From a virus, in IMG/VR virus record IMGVR_UViG_3300035698_013242, positions 1 to 25,965 of that record: 25,965 nt of DNA, one strand, 5' to 3'. A program made the position numbers and the translations under genes. Below the pieces are notes generated by a model, which saw only the letters and a list, made by a program, of their open reading frames with translations, did not search any database and was not told the origin of the DNA. Position 1 is the stretch's first letter, and each line of letters starts with the position of its first letter. Of the stretch, positions 1 through 6,289 are shown in pieces.

Positions 1-33
1 ACAAGAAGGTTTCTACTAAAGGACGGTATATAA

Positions 34-1086
34 ATGAGTGATCTAAGAAAAGCTTTAGTTAAGTTAGCGAATGCGAAGCCTGAGACTAGGAAGCATTTGG
101 AACCCTTACTAAGAGGGGCAGCCAGTGGCCCTAAATATGAAATCACAGATGAGAAGAAAGGTAACCTTTTTCGTGTCAGGGCGTTAAAAAACTTCGGAAA
201 TGTACGCGCTGGTGAGTTAAGTGGTTGGGTTGAAAGTGAAAACAACCTAAGTCAAAAAGGTAGTTGTTGGGTTTTCAAAAAGGCTATGGCCATCGGTTCT
301 GCTAGGGTCAGCGGTAATGCACAGGTCTATGATAAGGCAGAGGTCGGTGGTTATGCCAAGGTTTCCGACAATGCAGAGGTCTACGGCAAGGCCAAGATCG
401 GCGGTGGTGCTAAGGTCAGCGGCACTGCTCATGTCTATGGTGACGCTAAAGTCTACGGCAAGGCTGATGTTTACGGTGGTGCTTATGTACAGGACAGGGC
501 ACTCATTTATGATAATGCTAAGGTCGGTGGGAGGGCCAAGGTCTTCGGCAAGGCCAAGATTGGTGGCAATGCCGAAGTCTATGGTAATGCTAAGGTCTAC
601 GAAAACGCTGCGGTCTTCGATGATTGTGCGGTCTTTGATAAGGCAGAGGTCTACGGTAATGCTGGGGTCGGCGGTAATGCACAGGTATATGACAAGGCCA
701 AGGCTTACGGTGGTGCTAAGGTCTATGGCAATGCTATCGTCTACGGACAGGCCCAGGTCGGTGGACAGGCCAAGGTTTACGGCAAAGCCAAGGTCTTCGA
801 TAACGCTGAGGTCTTCGGCTATGCTGTAGTTTACAACAACGTTAAGGTCTACGATTATGCCCTCGTTTATGGTAAGGCTATCGTTTATGATAAGGCACAT
901 GTCTTCGGCACTGCCAAGATTTCCGACAATGCCAAGGTCTATGGTAATGCTCAGGTCTACGAAAACGCTGCGGTCTCCGACAATGCAGAGGTCTACGGCA
1001 ATGCCATAGTTTACGACAATGCTAATGTCCACGGCAATGCCATAGTCAGTGATAATGAAGTTGGCGGTAATGAAGAGCTATATTGA
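34..1086 (+). CDS. Left-handed beta-helix (hexapeptide-repeat) protein with N-terminal phage tag
   Basis: 350 residues, no known enzyme motif. Residues 1-30 form a charged helical segment (MSDLRKALVKLA, then PETRKHLEPLL) that recurs on three other products in this window. Residues 34-80 form a small domain (KYEITDEKKG, then GWVESENNLS) that in many phage and prophage proteins precedes hexapeptide arrays. Residues 84-341 are about 43 hexapeptides of the form NAKVYG/KAEVYG, enough for about 14 coils of a left-handed parallel beta-helix. The start is set by AAAGGA just upstream. The next gene is a shorter paralog with an almost identical leader. The fold is confident, the function unknown; a virion appendage or scaffold is an inference. 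Other frames are open across the array only because of the codon periodicity. Confidence 0.85.
   Translation: MSDLRKALVKLANAKPETRKHLEPLLRGAASGPKYEITDEKKGNLFRVRALKNFGNVRAGELSGWVESENNLSQKGSCWVFKKAMAIGSARVSGNAQVYDKAEVGGYAKVSDNAEVYGKAKIGGGAKVSGTAHVYGDAKVYGKADVYGGAYVQDRALIYDNAKVGGRAKVFGKAKIGGNAEVYGNAKVYENAAVFDDCAVFDKAEVYGNAGVGGNAQVYDKAKAYGGAKVYGNAIVYGQAQVGGQAKVYGKAKVFDNAEVFGYAVVYNNVKVYDYALVYGKAIVYDKAHVFGTAKISDNAKVYGNAQVYENAAVSDNAEVYGNAIVYDNANVHGNAIVSDNEVGGNEELY
283..1056 (+). repeat. 18-bp coding repeat array (about 43 hexapeptides)
   Basis: Degenerate 18-bp units such as GCC-AAG-GTC-TAC-GGC run head to tail and encode [N/K]A-x-V-[Y/G/S/F]-[G/D]. Some units are near-identical at the DNA level, which would favour slippage or unequal recombination and so length changes of the beta-helix. 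Confidence 0.85.
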
Positions 1087-1111
1087 CATTGAAGAGAGGA
1101 CATTTTAGAAG
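1083..1111 (+). promoter_or_regulatory. Putative sigma70-like promoter of the second tag gene
   Basis: TTGACA (1083-1088), a 17-base spacer, then TAGAAG (1106-1111), 33 bases before the ATG at 1145. The -35 overlaps the stop codon of the upstream gene. From 1112 on, the leader is nearly identical to bases 1-33, so the first copy probably had the same promoter left of the window. Confidence 0.45.
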
Positions 1112-1144
1112 ACAAGAAGGTTTCCACTAAAGGACGGTATATAA

Positions 1145-1570
1145 ATGAGTGATCTAAGAAAAGCCCTAGTTAAGTTGGCGAATGCGAAGCCTGAGACTAG
1201 AAGGCATTTGGAACCCTTACTAAAAGAGGCAGCCAGCGGCCCTAAATATGAAATCACAGATGAGAAGAAAGGTGGTCTTTATCGTATCAGGGCTTTAAGA
1301 CGCTTTGCTAATGTCTATCCAAGACAGTTTGGCGGTTGGATCGAAAGTGAAAAGAATTTGAGTCAAAAGGGTACTTGTTGGATTGATGGTGAGGCCAAAG
1401 TTAGCGGAAACGCTAAGGTGTCTGGTAATGCCAGAGTGAGAGATAGAGCCCAAGTATTTGGTAACGCCAAAGTGTATGGTAATGCCTTAGTGAATGACAA
1501 GGCTAAGGTTTATGGTAATGCTGTAGTTTATGAGGGGAATATTACCGAGGACATTAGTGAAGAGGGTTAA
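1145..1570 (+). CDS. Short hexapeptide-repeat protein with N-terminal phage tag (paralog of the 34-1086 product)
   Basis: 141 residues. The first 80 match the upstream product with scattered substitutions: the same MSDLRKALVKLA tag, the same KYEITDEKKG start of the second domain and the same GGWIESEKNLSQKG block. The repeat part has only about 8 hexapeptides (residues 84-131) against about 43 in the neighbour, then an acidic tail (NITEDISEEG). The leader and ribosome site are duplicated too, so the whole gene unit was tandemly copied and then diverged mainly in array length. Role unknown; a short beta-helix or trimer-forming element is an inference. Confidence 0.8.
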   Translation: MSDLRKALVKLANAKPETRRHLEPLLKEAASGPKYEITDEKKGGLYRIRALRRFANVYPRQFGGWIESEKNLSQKGTCWIDGEAKVSGNAKVSGNARVRDRAQVFGNAKVYGNALVNDKAKVYGNAVVYEGNITEDISEEG

Positions 1571-1605
1571 ATCTAGATCTAGATCCTCTACCCCTTAGTA
1601 TTTTT
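1561..1605 (+). terminator. Possible weak terminator hairpin
   Basis: AGAGG (1561-1565) can pair with CCTCT (1585-1589) around the perfect palindrome ATCTAGATCTAGAT (1571-1584). A short T-run lies at 1601-1605. The T-run is separated from the stem by 11 bases, so this is only a weak candidate. Confidence 0.25.
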
Positions 1606-1830
1606 CTAACTCCTAACCTTCATCTTAGAGACCTTTCAAGTTTTTAGATCACCAAAGTAACATTTAAAAGGGCTTCCAGCAAAGGATTTTCTAAATCTTT
1701 GGGGGGTATATCTTTTTCTTTAGGGGGTATGTTTTTCAGTTTTAGAACCAAAAGTATTTCAAAAGAGTAGTAAGAGGGTTAGGGCCTTTCTGGATAGGAG
1801 GGTCTCAGGTGCTTTTATTGTAGGAGTTTT
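1606..1830. other. Gene-free stretch with paired G-tract motif
   Basis: No coding potential seen on either strand. It holds two copies of CTTTRGGGGGTAT, at 1697-1709 and 1718-1730, exactly 21 bases apart. That spacing is two helical turns, so the pair may be a protein-binding site for the gene beginning at 1831. No clear sigma70 promoter is visible. Confidence 0.35.
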
Positions 1831-2181
1831 ATGATGGCTAGATGTACTGAAGTGGTTGAACATTTACAGGCTTTGGATTTGACTCCTTTGGAGGGTGCTC
1901 CTGAAACAACTAATCTGATTAGGGAAGTACTTCGGATAGGTAGGGTGAAAATCCTAAAGGATATAGAGGAGAATGTTCCTGAAGCTGAGCGTTGTAGTTA
2001 CTTGGATGCTTCTATACGTCCAAGGGCAAGGGAGATTGGGGAGCGATTATGGGAGATCACAAAAGAGACAGACCCAGGGTTTTTCCAGTGGTTTGCTCAC
2101 TGTGACATGCTTAGCCTTCCTCCTATGGAGCAACGAGAGTTGTCCATTGTTTGGGATGGTATAGGGGATTGGCGGGACTAA
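1831..2181 (+). CDS. Hypothetical phage protein, 116 aa
   Basis: Not recognised. A soluble, mainly helical, acidic protein with two Trp-rich patches (ERLWEITKETD and the C-terminal IVWDGIGDWRD). The start is preceded by TAGGAG at a normal distance; a second ATG follows immediately and either could be used. It is the first of four short genes in the same direction (1831-2934) that lie 12 to 20 bases apart and probably share a transcript. No function can be given. Confidence 0.65.
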   Translation: MMARCTEVVEHLQALDLTPLEGAPETTNLIREVLRIGRVKILKDIEENVPEAERCSYLDASIRPRAREIGERLWEITKETDPGFFQWFAHCDMLSLPPMEQRELSIVWDGIGDWRD

Positions 2182-2201
2182 AAGTAGTAAGGGGAATAAG
2201 A

Positions 2202-2462
2202 ATGGCAGATAAAAATGAAGACGTAGCAGAGGATGAGGATTCTTTTGAGTTACCTTATAAGTTATTGGTACAGTTTAGCTCAATAGGGGGGGAGCAAATC
2301 CAATTAGGGATGGTGTTAGCAGAATTAGAGACCCCTGTATTAACGGATCAGGCTATGCTTTCCATTAGGGGTATTTCAGCCCGGCTTAGAGGGATCGCTG
2401 ATTCAATAGAAGAGGCTGTGAAGTCAGAGTGGGTAGAGAGGGGAGCTTTCATAGATAATTAG
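2202..2462 (+). CDS. Hypothetical phage protein, 86 aa
   Basis: Not recognised. The N-terminus is very acidic (DKNEDVAEDEDS), followed by a predicted helical region with ISARLRGIADSIEEAV near the end. The ATG at 2202 is chosen over an upstream in-frame ATG at 2151 because AAGGGGAA sits just before it and the longer form would overlap the previous gene. Part of the 1831-2934 small-gene cluster. Confidence 0.65.
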   Translation: MADKNEDVAEDEDSFELPYKLLVQFSSIGGEQIQLGMVLAELETPVLTDQAMLSIRGISARLRGIADSIEEAVKSEWVERGAFIDN

Positions 2463-2474
2463 TAAGGAGGGGTT

Positions 2475-2696
2475 ATGTCAAAAAGAGTTGAAAAATTGAA
2501 CCAGGATTTAGCCCACGCGGAAGGCACACTAGAGGAATTGCTTCCTCTACTGATGGATGACATGGAGGCGGACCCCGCGGCGTTCCCGGGAGGAAAAAGG
2601 CAGCAGATAGCAGTGCAAACGGTACAAATGGCCGTGAATAAAGCCCAGCTTGATTTGGTGATAGAGCTGCTTAAAGAAATAGCGGCAAAACTTTAA
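2475..2696 (+). CDS. Small helical (coiled-coil-like) protein, 73 aa
   Basis: Not recognised. Almost entirely helical: a heptad-like N-terminal half (VEKLNQDLAHAEGTLEELLPLL), a Pro/Gly break (AAFPGGK), then a second amphipathic helix ending in LLKEIAAKL. A very strong ribosome site (AAGGAGGGG) lies just ahead of the ATG. It starts 12 bases after the previous stop. It may be a dimerising adaptor or inhibitor, but that is a guess from shape alone. Confidence 0.65.
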   Translation: MSKRVEKLNQDLAHAEGTLEELLPLLMDDMEADPAAFPGGKRQQIAVQTVQMAVNKAQLDLVIELLKEIAAKL

Positions 2697-2709
2697 TAGG
2701 GAGAGTGAA

Positions 2710-2934
2710 ATGGAAAGTAATCTAGGAAAAGCCATTACGGTTATGGAAAAGGATGTCTTGGAGAAAGTTACATTGGCTAAGAATACTCCGGGTGGTAAAC
2801 ACTCTAGTTTAGCTATGGCTGAATACATTGGGGTGATGTTGGAGAACATCCGTGAGGCTAAGCAGATTAGAGGTACTCCAGTCACAAGCGATAACGAGAC
2901 CGAGGGGGATAGAAACCCTCCTGCCGAGAAGTAA
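2710..2934 (+). CDS. Hypothetical phage protein, 74 aa
   Basis: Not recognised. A helical protein with a disordered, charged C-terminal tail (SDNETEGDRNPPAEK). GGGAGAG precedes the ATG. It is the last gene of the 1831-2934 cluster. No membrane segment, signal peptide or metal-binding motif is visible. Confidence 0.6.
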   Translation: MESNLGKAITVMEKDVLEKVTLAKNTPGGKHSSLAMAEYIGVMLENIREAKQIRGTPVTSDNETEGDRNPPAEK

Positions 2935-2987
2935 GACCCCTACAATCTAAAACCCTGAGTTCCATTTACATAGTTACTTGCAGAATG

Positions 2988-3048
2988 TGGCGGACAAAAA
3001 AATACCCGCCAAGGGAGCTTGCTACTTTCGTGGCAGAGGCCTGGCGGG
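2988..3048 (+). ncRNA. Structured RNA element with two mutually exclusive stems
   Basis: In the 217-base gap before the gene at 3152, CCCGCCA (3005-3011) can pair with TGGCGGG (3042-3048), enclosing a 6-bp inner stem TGCTAC/GTGGCA with loop TTTC (3020-3035). The same CCCGCCA can instead pair with TGGCGG (2988-2993) across an A-rich loop. Three segments of this kind resemble an attenuator or riboswitch-like switch. I match it to no known class and see no T-run after it, so it may also be a small RNA or a processing site. Confidence 0.4.
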
Positions 3049-3151
3049 CGTGTTAAATGAATACTAACAAGAGAGCCTACCTTTGACAAGACTTTTATTG
3101 ATGAAGATTTCCTGTGCCGAGTAGATAGTTAGAAAGAAGGAGATCTAAGAT

Positions 3152-3595
3152 ATGTCTAAAAAGCAGCAAGATATAGAGGGTGCCCTACGAGAGGGTACTA
3201 GACTTGTTACTGTCCTAACAACTTTGATGGAAGCCGCAGGTGGTACAGTGCCGTCGCAAAGCCCTCCAGAAGCGGTGGCCCCTCCCAAGCCCCCGCCTTC
3301 AGAGGCAACTACCCACGGGAGTGCCCCAAAGTGGCAACAGGGTTCGGTGGACCTTTGTATGAGATGCGATTGTGTTCAGGACATGGATAACGGCGGGGCT
3401 TGTAGGGTTTTTAGTCGGGCTGTCCGTGATGACGGTAGTTTTCGGTGTAGGTACTTCTATAATTGGGATGACAGGGGGATGCCCCATGAAAGGGGATGGG
3501 CGCAACGATGGGAGAAAAAGAAGGCAGAGAAGGCCGCTTTAGACCAGAAGGCAGCTTTAGCGAAGGCCAAGGATTTACTACAGGAGGCACCCTAA
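3152..3595 (+). CDS. Cys-cluster protein, 147 aa
   Basis: Not recognised by name. It has a helical start, a Pro-rich linker (about residues 35-55), then a probable zinc site with cysteines in CMRCDC, GGACRVF and FRCRYFYNW (residues 69-102), and a Lys/Ala-rich helical tail. AAGGAG precedes the ATG. The next gene begins with GTG directly after this stop codon, and its ribosome site (AGGAGG) lies within the last codons here, so the two are translationally coupled. A small nucleic-acid-binding or adaptor role is possible but unproven. Confidence 0.65.
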   Translation: MSKKQQDIEGALREGTRLVTVLTTLMEAAGGTVPSQSPPEAVAPPKPPPSEATTHGSAPKWQQGSVDLCMRCDCVQDMDNGGACRVFSRAVRDDGSFRCRYFYNWDDRGMPHERGWAQRWEKKKAEKAALDQKAALAKAKDLLQEAP

Positions 3596-4222
3596 GTGAA
3601 AGGTTTTGTCTATGTAGTACAAGCGGGTGATACCTACCGTTTCAAGGTGGGCCGTACTGGCAACCTTCCCCAACGTATGCGGACTCTCCAGTTAGGTTCC
3701 CCGACACCACTTCATTTAGTAGGTTGGTTCCGTGCGGATAACTCCTATCGAGAGGAAGCTGAATGGCACCGTCGCTTAGGTATTAACCGAAGGCATGGTG
3801 AATGGTTTGATTTACCCCTAAAGGACCTAGTGACCATTCTTGGTGTTTGTGAGAGCTATGGCCGGGAGGAACCCCCTACGAAAGCCTTAGAGTTAGATTT
3901 TGAGAAAGAGTACCATGTGTTTTGGGAGGGCTCCATTTATCCTATACAGATAGATGACCTTGATGACGAGGACCCCTCTTGTATCTATGTGGGGACACAA
4001 ACGGTACCCGGCAGTACGGATATCAAGCGTACCTGGCCCCCGATGCAGATTGAACAACATCGTAATTTCCCAGAGATTTTTCCTCGGGAGTATATAAGTG
4101 ACGACCCCAGGGGAGCTTTACTTTATCATGACCTAATGGGGACTTCACAAGAAGCCATCCAATTCCATAGGACTTGTTATCAGGCAATGTGTGATGCAAG
4201 AGCTATTAGGGGGATACGATGA
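3596..4222 (+). CDS. T5orf172/GIY-YIG-family protein with unknown C-terminal domain
   Basis: 208 residues. Residues 3-75 fit the T5orf172 (MUG113-like) branch of the GIY-YIG nuclease superfamily: GFVYVVQAG, then FKVGRTGNLPQRMRTLQLGSP, AEWHRRL and the closing HGEWFDL. The Tyr pair, the VGRT motif and the helix Arg and Glu are present. Residues 90-208 are an unrecognised acidic domain. The start is GTG, supported by AGGAGG 10 bases ahead inside the previous gene. It overlaps the next gene by ATGA. Such phage proteins are probable DNA nucleases; whether this one is mobile, repair-related or anti-host cannot be told. Confidence 0.75.
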   Translation: MKGFVYVVQAGDTYRFKVGRTGNLPQRMRTLQLGSPTPLHLVGWFRADNSYREEAEWHRRLGINRRHGEWFDLPLKDLVTILGVCESYGREEPPTKALELDFEKEYHVFWEGSIYPIQIDDLDDEDPSCIYVGTQTVPGSTDIKRTWPPMQIEQHRNFPEIFPREYISDDPRGALLYHDLMGTSQEAIQFHRTCYQAMCDARAIRGIR

Positions 4223-4509
4223 GTAATGTCATACAAAAACTTTTAGAGGGTTGCCCTGACTTCCCTACCGTCCAAGATATTGCGGATGAGAAAGAGCCAG
4301 AGGTGTTCTTGAATAGGGATGAGGGTGAGGAGGCTTGCCGTACGGTCTTGCCTGGGGATTCCTTGGACGGTCATTTCTATGAAGGCACTATGGAACCGAA
4401 TCCTTATCTGTATGTGCCTTATTCAAAGCTGAAGGTGATGCTGGAGACCGCTACAGGTGAGGAGCGTACTCTTATGTATAAGGCTATCGGAATGCAATCA
4501 AGGGCTTAG
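4219..4509 (+). CDS. Hypothetical phage protein, 96 aa
   Basis: Not recognised. Acidic protein with a Tyr/Pro-rich middle (NPYLYVPYSKLKVML). It starts within the stop of the T5orf172 gene (ATGA overlap), so it is probably co-translated with it. The last eight codons lie inside a 44-bp sequence found again at 5633-5676, so the C-terminus may have been created or altered by recombination. Confidence 0.6.
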   Translation: MSNVIQKLLEGCPDFPTVQDIADEKEPEVFLNRDEGEEACRTVLPGDSLDGHFYEGTMEPNPYLYVPYSKLKVMLETATGEERTLMYKAIGMQSRA

Positions 4510-4529
4510 AGCTTTTTGATGACATCTTC
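4486..4529. repeat. 44-bp direct repeat, copy 1
   Basis: Identical over 44 bases to 5633-5676. This copy covers the end of the 4219 gene and, on the minus strand, the last codons of a truncated reverse gene (DVIKKL-stop). Confidence 0.9.
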
Positions 4530-4706
4530 TCGTTTTCGGAAGAGTAGGTCATTCCAAGTGTCCAAGGTTCTGTAGGGGCAAGTGTCCATGAAAACGACTT
4601 CCAGGAAGGGGCTCATCTCGGGATCAAGATATCTTATACGATGTCCATTTTTGTGGTTGACCTCCCAGCGCAAGGGGGTGTTATTAGCATCCGTACTTGC
4701 TGCAAA
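4506..4706 (-). pseudogene. Remnant of a reverse-strand gene that lost its 5' end
   Basis: Reading leftward, an open frame from about 4724 to the stop at 4506-4508 gives protein-like sequence (FAASTDANNTPLRWEV, then a DPEMSPFLEVVF stretch and EDVIKKL at the end) without a start codon or ribosome site. The intact 33-codon gene at 5653-5754 shares both its FAAS codons and its DVIKKL end. It looks like the same gene with 165 bp (55 codons) removed between them. The start of the parent gene has been replaced here at about 4707. Function unknown. Confidence 0.5.
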
Positions 4707-4720
4707 AGGAGTCCAAATTG

Positions 4721-4822
4721 ATGGCTATTCAAATTAAGGAGACGGTGTCCTCTCGTTTGGATAGAAAGAAAGCAGACTTGGAACAGTTTGAAGCAACACT
4801 GGAACAAGCTATAGGGGTTTAG
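4721..4822 (+). CDS. Small helical ORF, 33 aa
   Basis: MAIQIKETVSSRLDRKKADL opens the product and AIGV ends it; it is one amphipathic, coiled-coil-like helix. AAAGGAG lies 9 bases before the ATG. It sits between the reverse-gene remnant and the tag gene at 5024, inside the block bounded by the 44-bp repeats. It could be a real micro-protein or the surviving 5' end of a longer gene. Confidence 0.4.
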   Translation: MAIQIKETVSSRLDRKKADLEQFEATLEQAIGV

Positions 4823-5023
4823 GAAAAGCTTTACTCGTAGGGGAGACTCCCTCTCGTATTCAAAAGAACATGCCAGCCCCAGCTTTAGATGCGAAGCTGC
4901 CCCCCCAAAAAGCTTGAGAGTGAACCCCCGGTTCTCCGCAACCCTCTCCGCCACCCGTTAATCTCCTTATCAAAATCCTTTTATCAGTTACTACTTTGTT
5001 TTTATACTACAAGGAGATTTATA
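4823..5023. other. Gene-poor stretch with a hairpin and a promoter-like site
   Basis: No credible coding sequence on either strand. A 6-bp hairpin (CAGCTT/AAGCTG, about 4878-4898) lies beside C-runs. A sequence ending CCCTCTCCGCCA resembles a tRNA 3' end, but the rest does not fold as a tRNA. Near the right end, TTATCA (4981-4986) and TATACT (5003-5008), 16 bases apart, resemble a promoter for the gene at 5024, although the implied start point would fall inside its ribosome site. Confidence 0.35.
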
Positions 5024-5554
5024 ATGAGTGATTTACGAAACGCCCTAGTGAAGTTAGCCCGAGAGAACCCAGAGACTAGGAAGCATCTTATGCCACTTAT
5101 CCACTGTGCAGCGAAAAGAGTTGTGCGGGAAGAATATTTTAGTTTTTTTAAGTCCCTAGACCGAAAGATAACTAGGTTGGGTGGTAAGTTAGCAGAGAAT
5201 TTGGGTGCGGTCAAAATGGGGCTTAAGCATAACCCGGACTACCATTTTCGATGGGAATTTAACATTACTGCACCTCCCCCATGGGATGATGAGGATGATT
5301 TCAATAGCTTTCTTGATGTTTACCGTCAAAAGCAGTTTTTTCGAAAGTATAATGTAGATACATATGATGGTTTAGTTAAAGTTATCAAAAAGAAACGGGC
5401 AGAGGAAGAGAGGAATTTCCATAAGATAGCACGTCAAATTGAATCCTGGCTGCCTAATGAATTGAAAAACCCTCTGGATGTTAGTTTTCGGAACCACACT
5501 GCTTCACTATGGTTGGAGGCTATGCCTTTCTATGAGTGGGTGTCAAGTTATTAG
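5024..5554 (+). CDS. Tag-bearing phage protein, 176 aa
   Basis: Residues 1-30 (MSDLRNALVKLA, then NPETRKHLMPLI) are the same N-terminal segment seen on the beta-helix proteins at 34 and 1145, here joined to an unrelated body. The body is helical and basic early (SFFKSLDRKITRLGGKLAENLG), has a Pro/acidic loop (PPPWDDEDDF), a Lys-rich helix and a Trp-containing end. The ATG at 5024 is preceded by AAGGAG. An in-frame upstream ATG at 4889 is rejected because it would bury the ribosome site and put the conserved tag inside the protein. Function not recognised. Confidence 0.75.
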   Translation: MSDLRNALVKLARENPETRKHLMPLIHCAAKRVVREEYFSFFKSLDRKITRLGGKLAENLGAVKMGLKHNPDYHFRWEFNITAPPPWDDEDDFNSFLDVYRQKQFFRKYNVDTYDGLVKVIKKKRAEEERNFHKIARQIESWLPNELKNPLDVSFRNHTASLWLEAMPFYEWVSSY

Positions 5555-5632
5555 GGTACTCCAGTCCCATAATGAACGACCTAAGAAATCTTATAGTTAA
5601 GCTTGCCCAAGAGAAGCCTGGATACAGGAAGC

Positions 5633-5676
5633 ATCGGAATGCAATCAAGGGCTTAGAGCTTTTTGATGACATCTTC
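5633..5676. repeat. 44-bp direct repeat, copy 2
   Basis: Identical to 4486-4529. Here it is followed directly by ACTTGCTGCAAA (5677-5688), a 12-mer that in the first copy stands 165 bases further on (4695-4706). Copy 2 is therefore copy 1 with a clean 165-bp deletion, or copy 1 carries an insertion. Confidence 0.9.
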
Positions 5677-5754
5677 ACTTGCTGCAAACAGTTTCCAATC
5701 ATCTTCGATCCATTCATCCAGGGTTTCCTTGGATACTTCTTCTTTCTGTCCCAT
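5653..5754 (-). CDS. Small reverse-strand ORF, 33 aa (internally deleted form)
   Basis: Begins MGQKEEVSKETLDEWIEDDW and ends DVIKKL. AAAGGA stands at a normal distance before the ATG at 5754. It lies 44 bases downstream of the reverse zinc-finger gene and is probably co-transcribed with it. Comparison with the remnant at 4506-4706 shows that 55 codons are absent between FAAS and EDVIKKL, keeping the frame. It is therefore an internally shortened gene that may or may not make a functional peptide. Confidence 0.5.
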   Translation of the reverse strand: MGQKEEVSKETLDEWIEDDWKLFAASEDVIKKL

Positions 5755-5798
5755 TTTATAATTTCCTTTATCTAGGGGTTACTCAAACGATGTCCGGG

Positions 5799-6227
5799 TT
5801 AGCCGTATTTCACATCAAAGAGGACATGTTCTGTCGCACTCATAGGGCCTAGTTTTTTGCATTGGGCTATGATGGTACGGGTACGCTCTTTTGATATACC
5901 TTTTTTACGTAAGGTGTGGGCACTTAGCATCAGACTAAACATTCTTAGGATGATCCCGAAGCCGGTGGTGTAGAGGTTGGCCCGGATGGCTTTCACAAAG
6001 CACTGATCCTCGAAGGCTTCCTTGTCATCCTGCATCTTCTGATACGCCTCATTCTCTTTCCTTTCCACTTCCTCTCTTCTTTTCCTAAATATTTCTTGGA
6101 CTTCCGGATGATGTCGGCAAGCTCTTTCAGTTTCGGAGATAGCAAGAGTAGATCGTTTGGAAACAAGTTTGTTGTCGTTACAGATAACACAAGTAACCAT
6201 TGGAGGCCCCTTCTTTTGGGTAGTCAT
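5799..6227 (-). CDS. Small zinc-finger phage protein, 142 aa
   Basis: The N-terminal 45 residues hold a probable zinc site: CVIC (residues 13-16) and ACRHHPEVQ (Cys37, His39, His40). This resembles small phage proteins in which a Cys pair and a 'RACRxH' motif flank a short linker (recalled, not searched). A long charged helix follows (EIFRKRREEVERKENEAYQKM), then a basic C-terminal domain. The start at 6227 is chosen because AGGAGAAG immediately precedes it; the upstream in-frame ATG at 6338 has no such support. Divergent from the Slx1-like gene. Function unknown; nucleic-acid binding is likely. Confidence 0.65.
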   Translation of the reverse strand: MTTQKKGPPMVTCVICNDNKLVSKRSTLAISETERACRHHPEVQEIFRKRREEVERKENEAYQKMQDDKEAFEDQCFVKAIRANLYTTGFGIILRMFSLMLSAHTLRKKGISKERTRTIIAQCKKLGPMSATEHVLFDVKYG

Positions 6228-6243
6228 TTTCTTCTCCTGAAAA

Positions 6244-6280
6244 GTAGTTATTCTCTTGAGACTACTCTGATAGGGGGTAC
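6244..6280. promoter_or_regulatory. Divergent intergenic control region with AGTAGT/ACTACT inverted repeat
   Basis: AGTAGT at about 6244 and ACTACT at about 6262 form a short inverted repeat between the divergent genes ending at 6227 and starting at 6290. They are followed by GATAGGGGGT. The same two ingredients occur in the other divergent region (8184-8236), so this is probably a shared control element rather than chance. Confidence 0.35.
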
Positions 6281-6289
6281 CATGATCCC

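Larger units (their letters stand above)
5572..5775 (+). pseudogene. Truncated tag-bearing gene fused to foreign sequence
   Basis: The first 21 codons (MNDLRNLIVKLAQEKPGYRK and H) are a fourth copy of the N-terminal tag. The frame then enters the 44-bp repeat and continues through the antisense of the small reverse gene, giving a meaningless hydrophobic tail. No ribosome site precedes the ATG. The tag gene was apparently cut by recombination right after the RKH codons. Confidence 0.65.

Noticed and set aside
247-1032. Long reverse-strand and second-frame open frames opposite the beta-helix gene
   Set aside because: They result from the 18-bp coding periodicity; there is no ribosome site and the forward frame gives a clear hexapeptide fold.
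283-1056. CRISPR-like array
   Set aside because: The repeats are contiguous 18-bp coding units without unique spacers.
3083-3111. TTGACA before the 3152 gene as a promoter
   Set aside because: No acceptable -10 hexamer at 15-18 bases; kept only as a possible weak site.
4634-4954. Reverse-strand ORF of 106 codons
   Set aside because: Low-complexity Cys/Phe/Leu-rich translation, overlaps the reverse-gene remnant in another frame, no clear start signal.
4900-4960. tRNA gene or tRNA-derived attachment site (sequence ending CTCTCCGCCA)
   Set aside because: Only the last dozen bases look tRNA-like; T-arm, anticodon arm and acceptor partner do not form.
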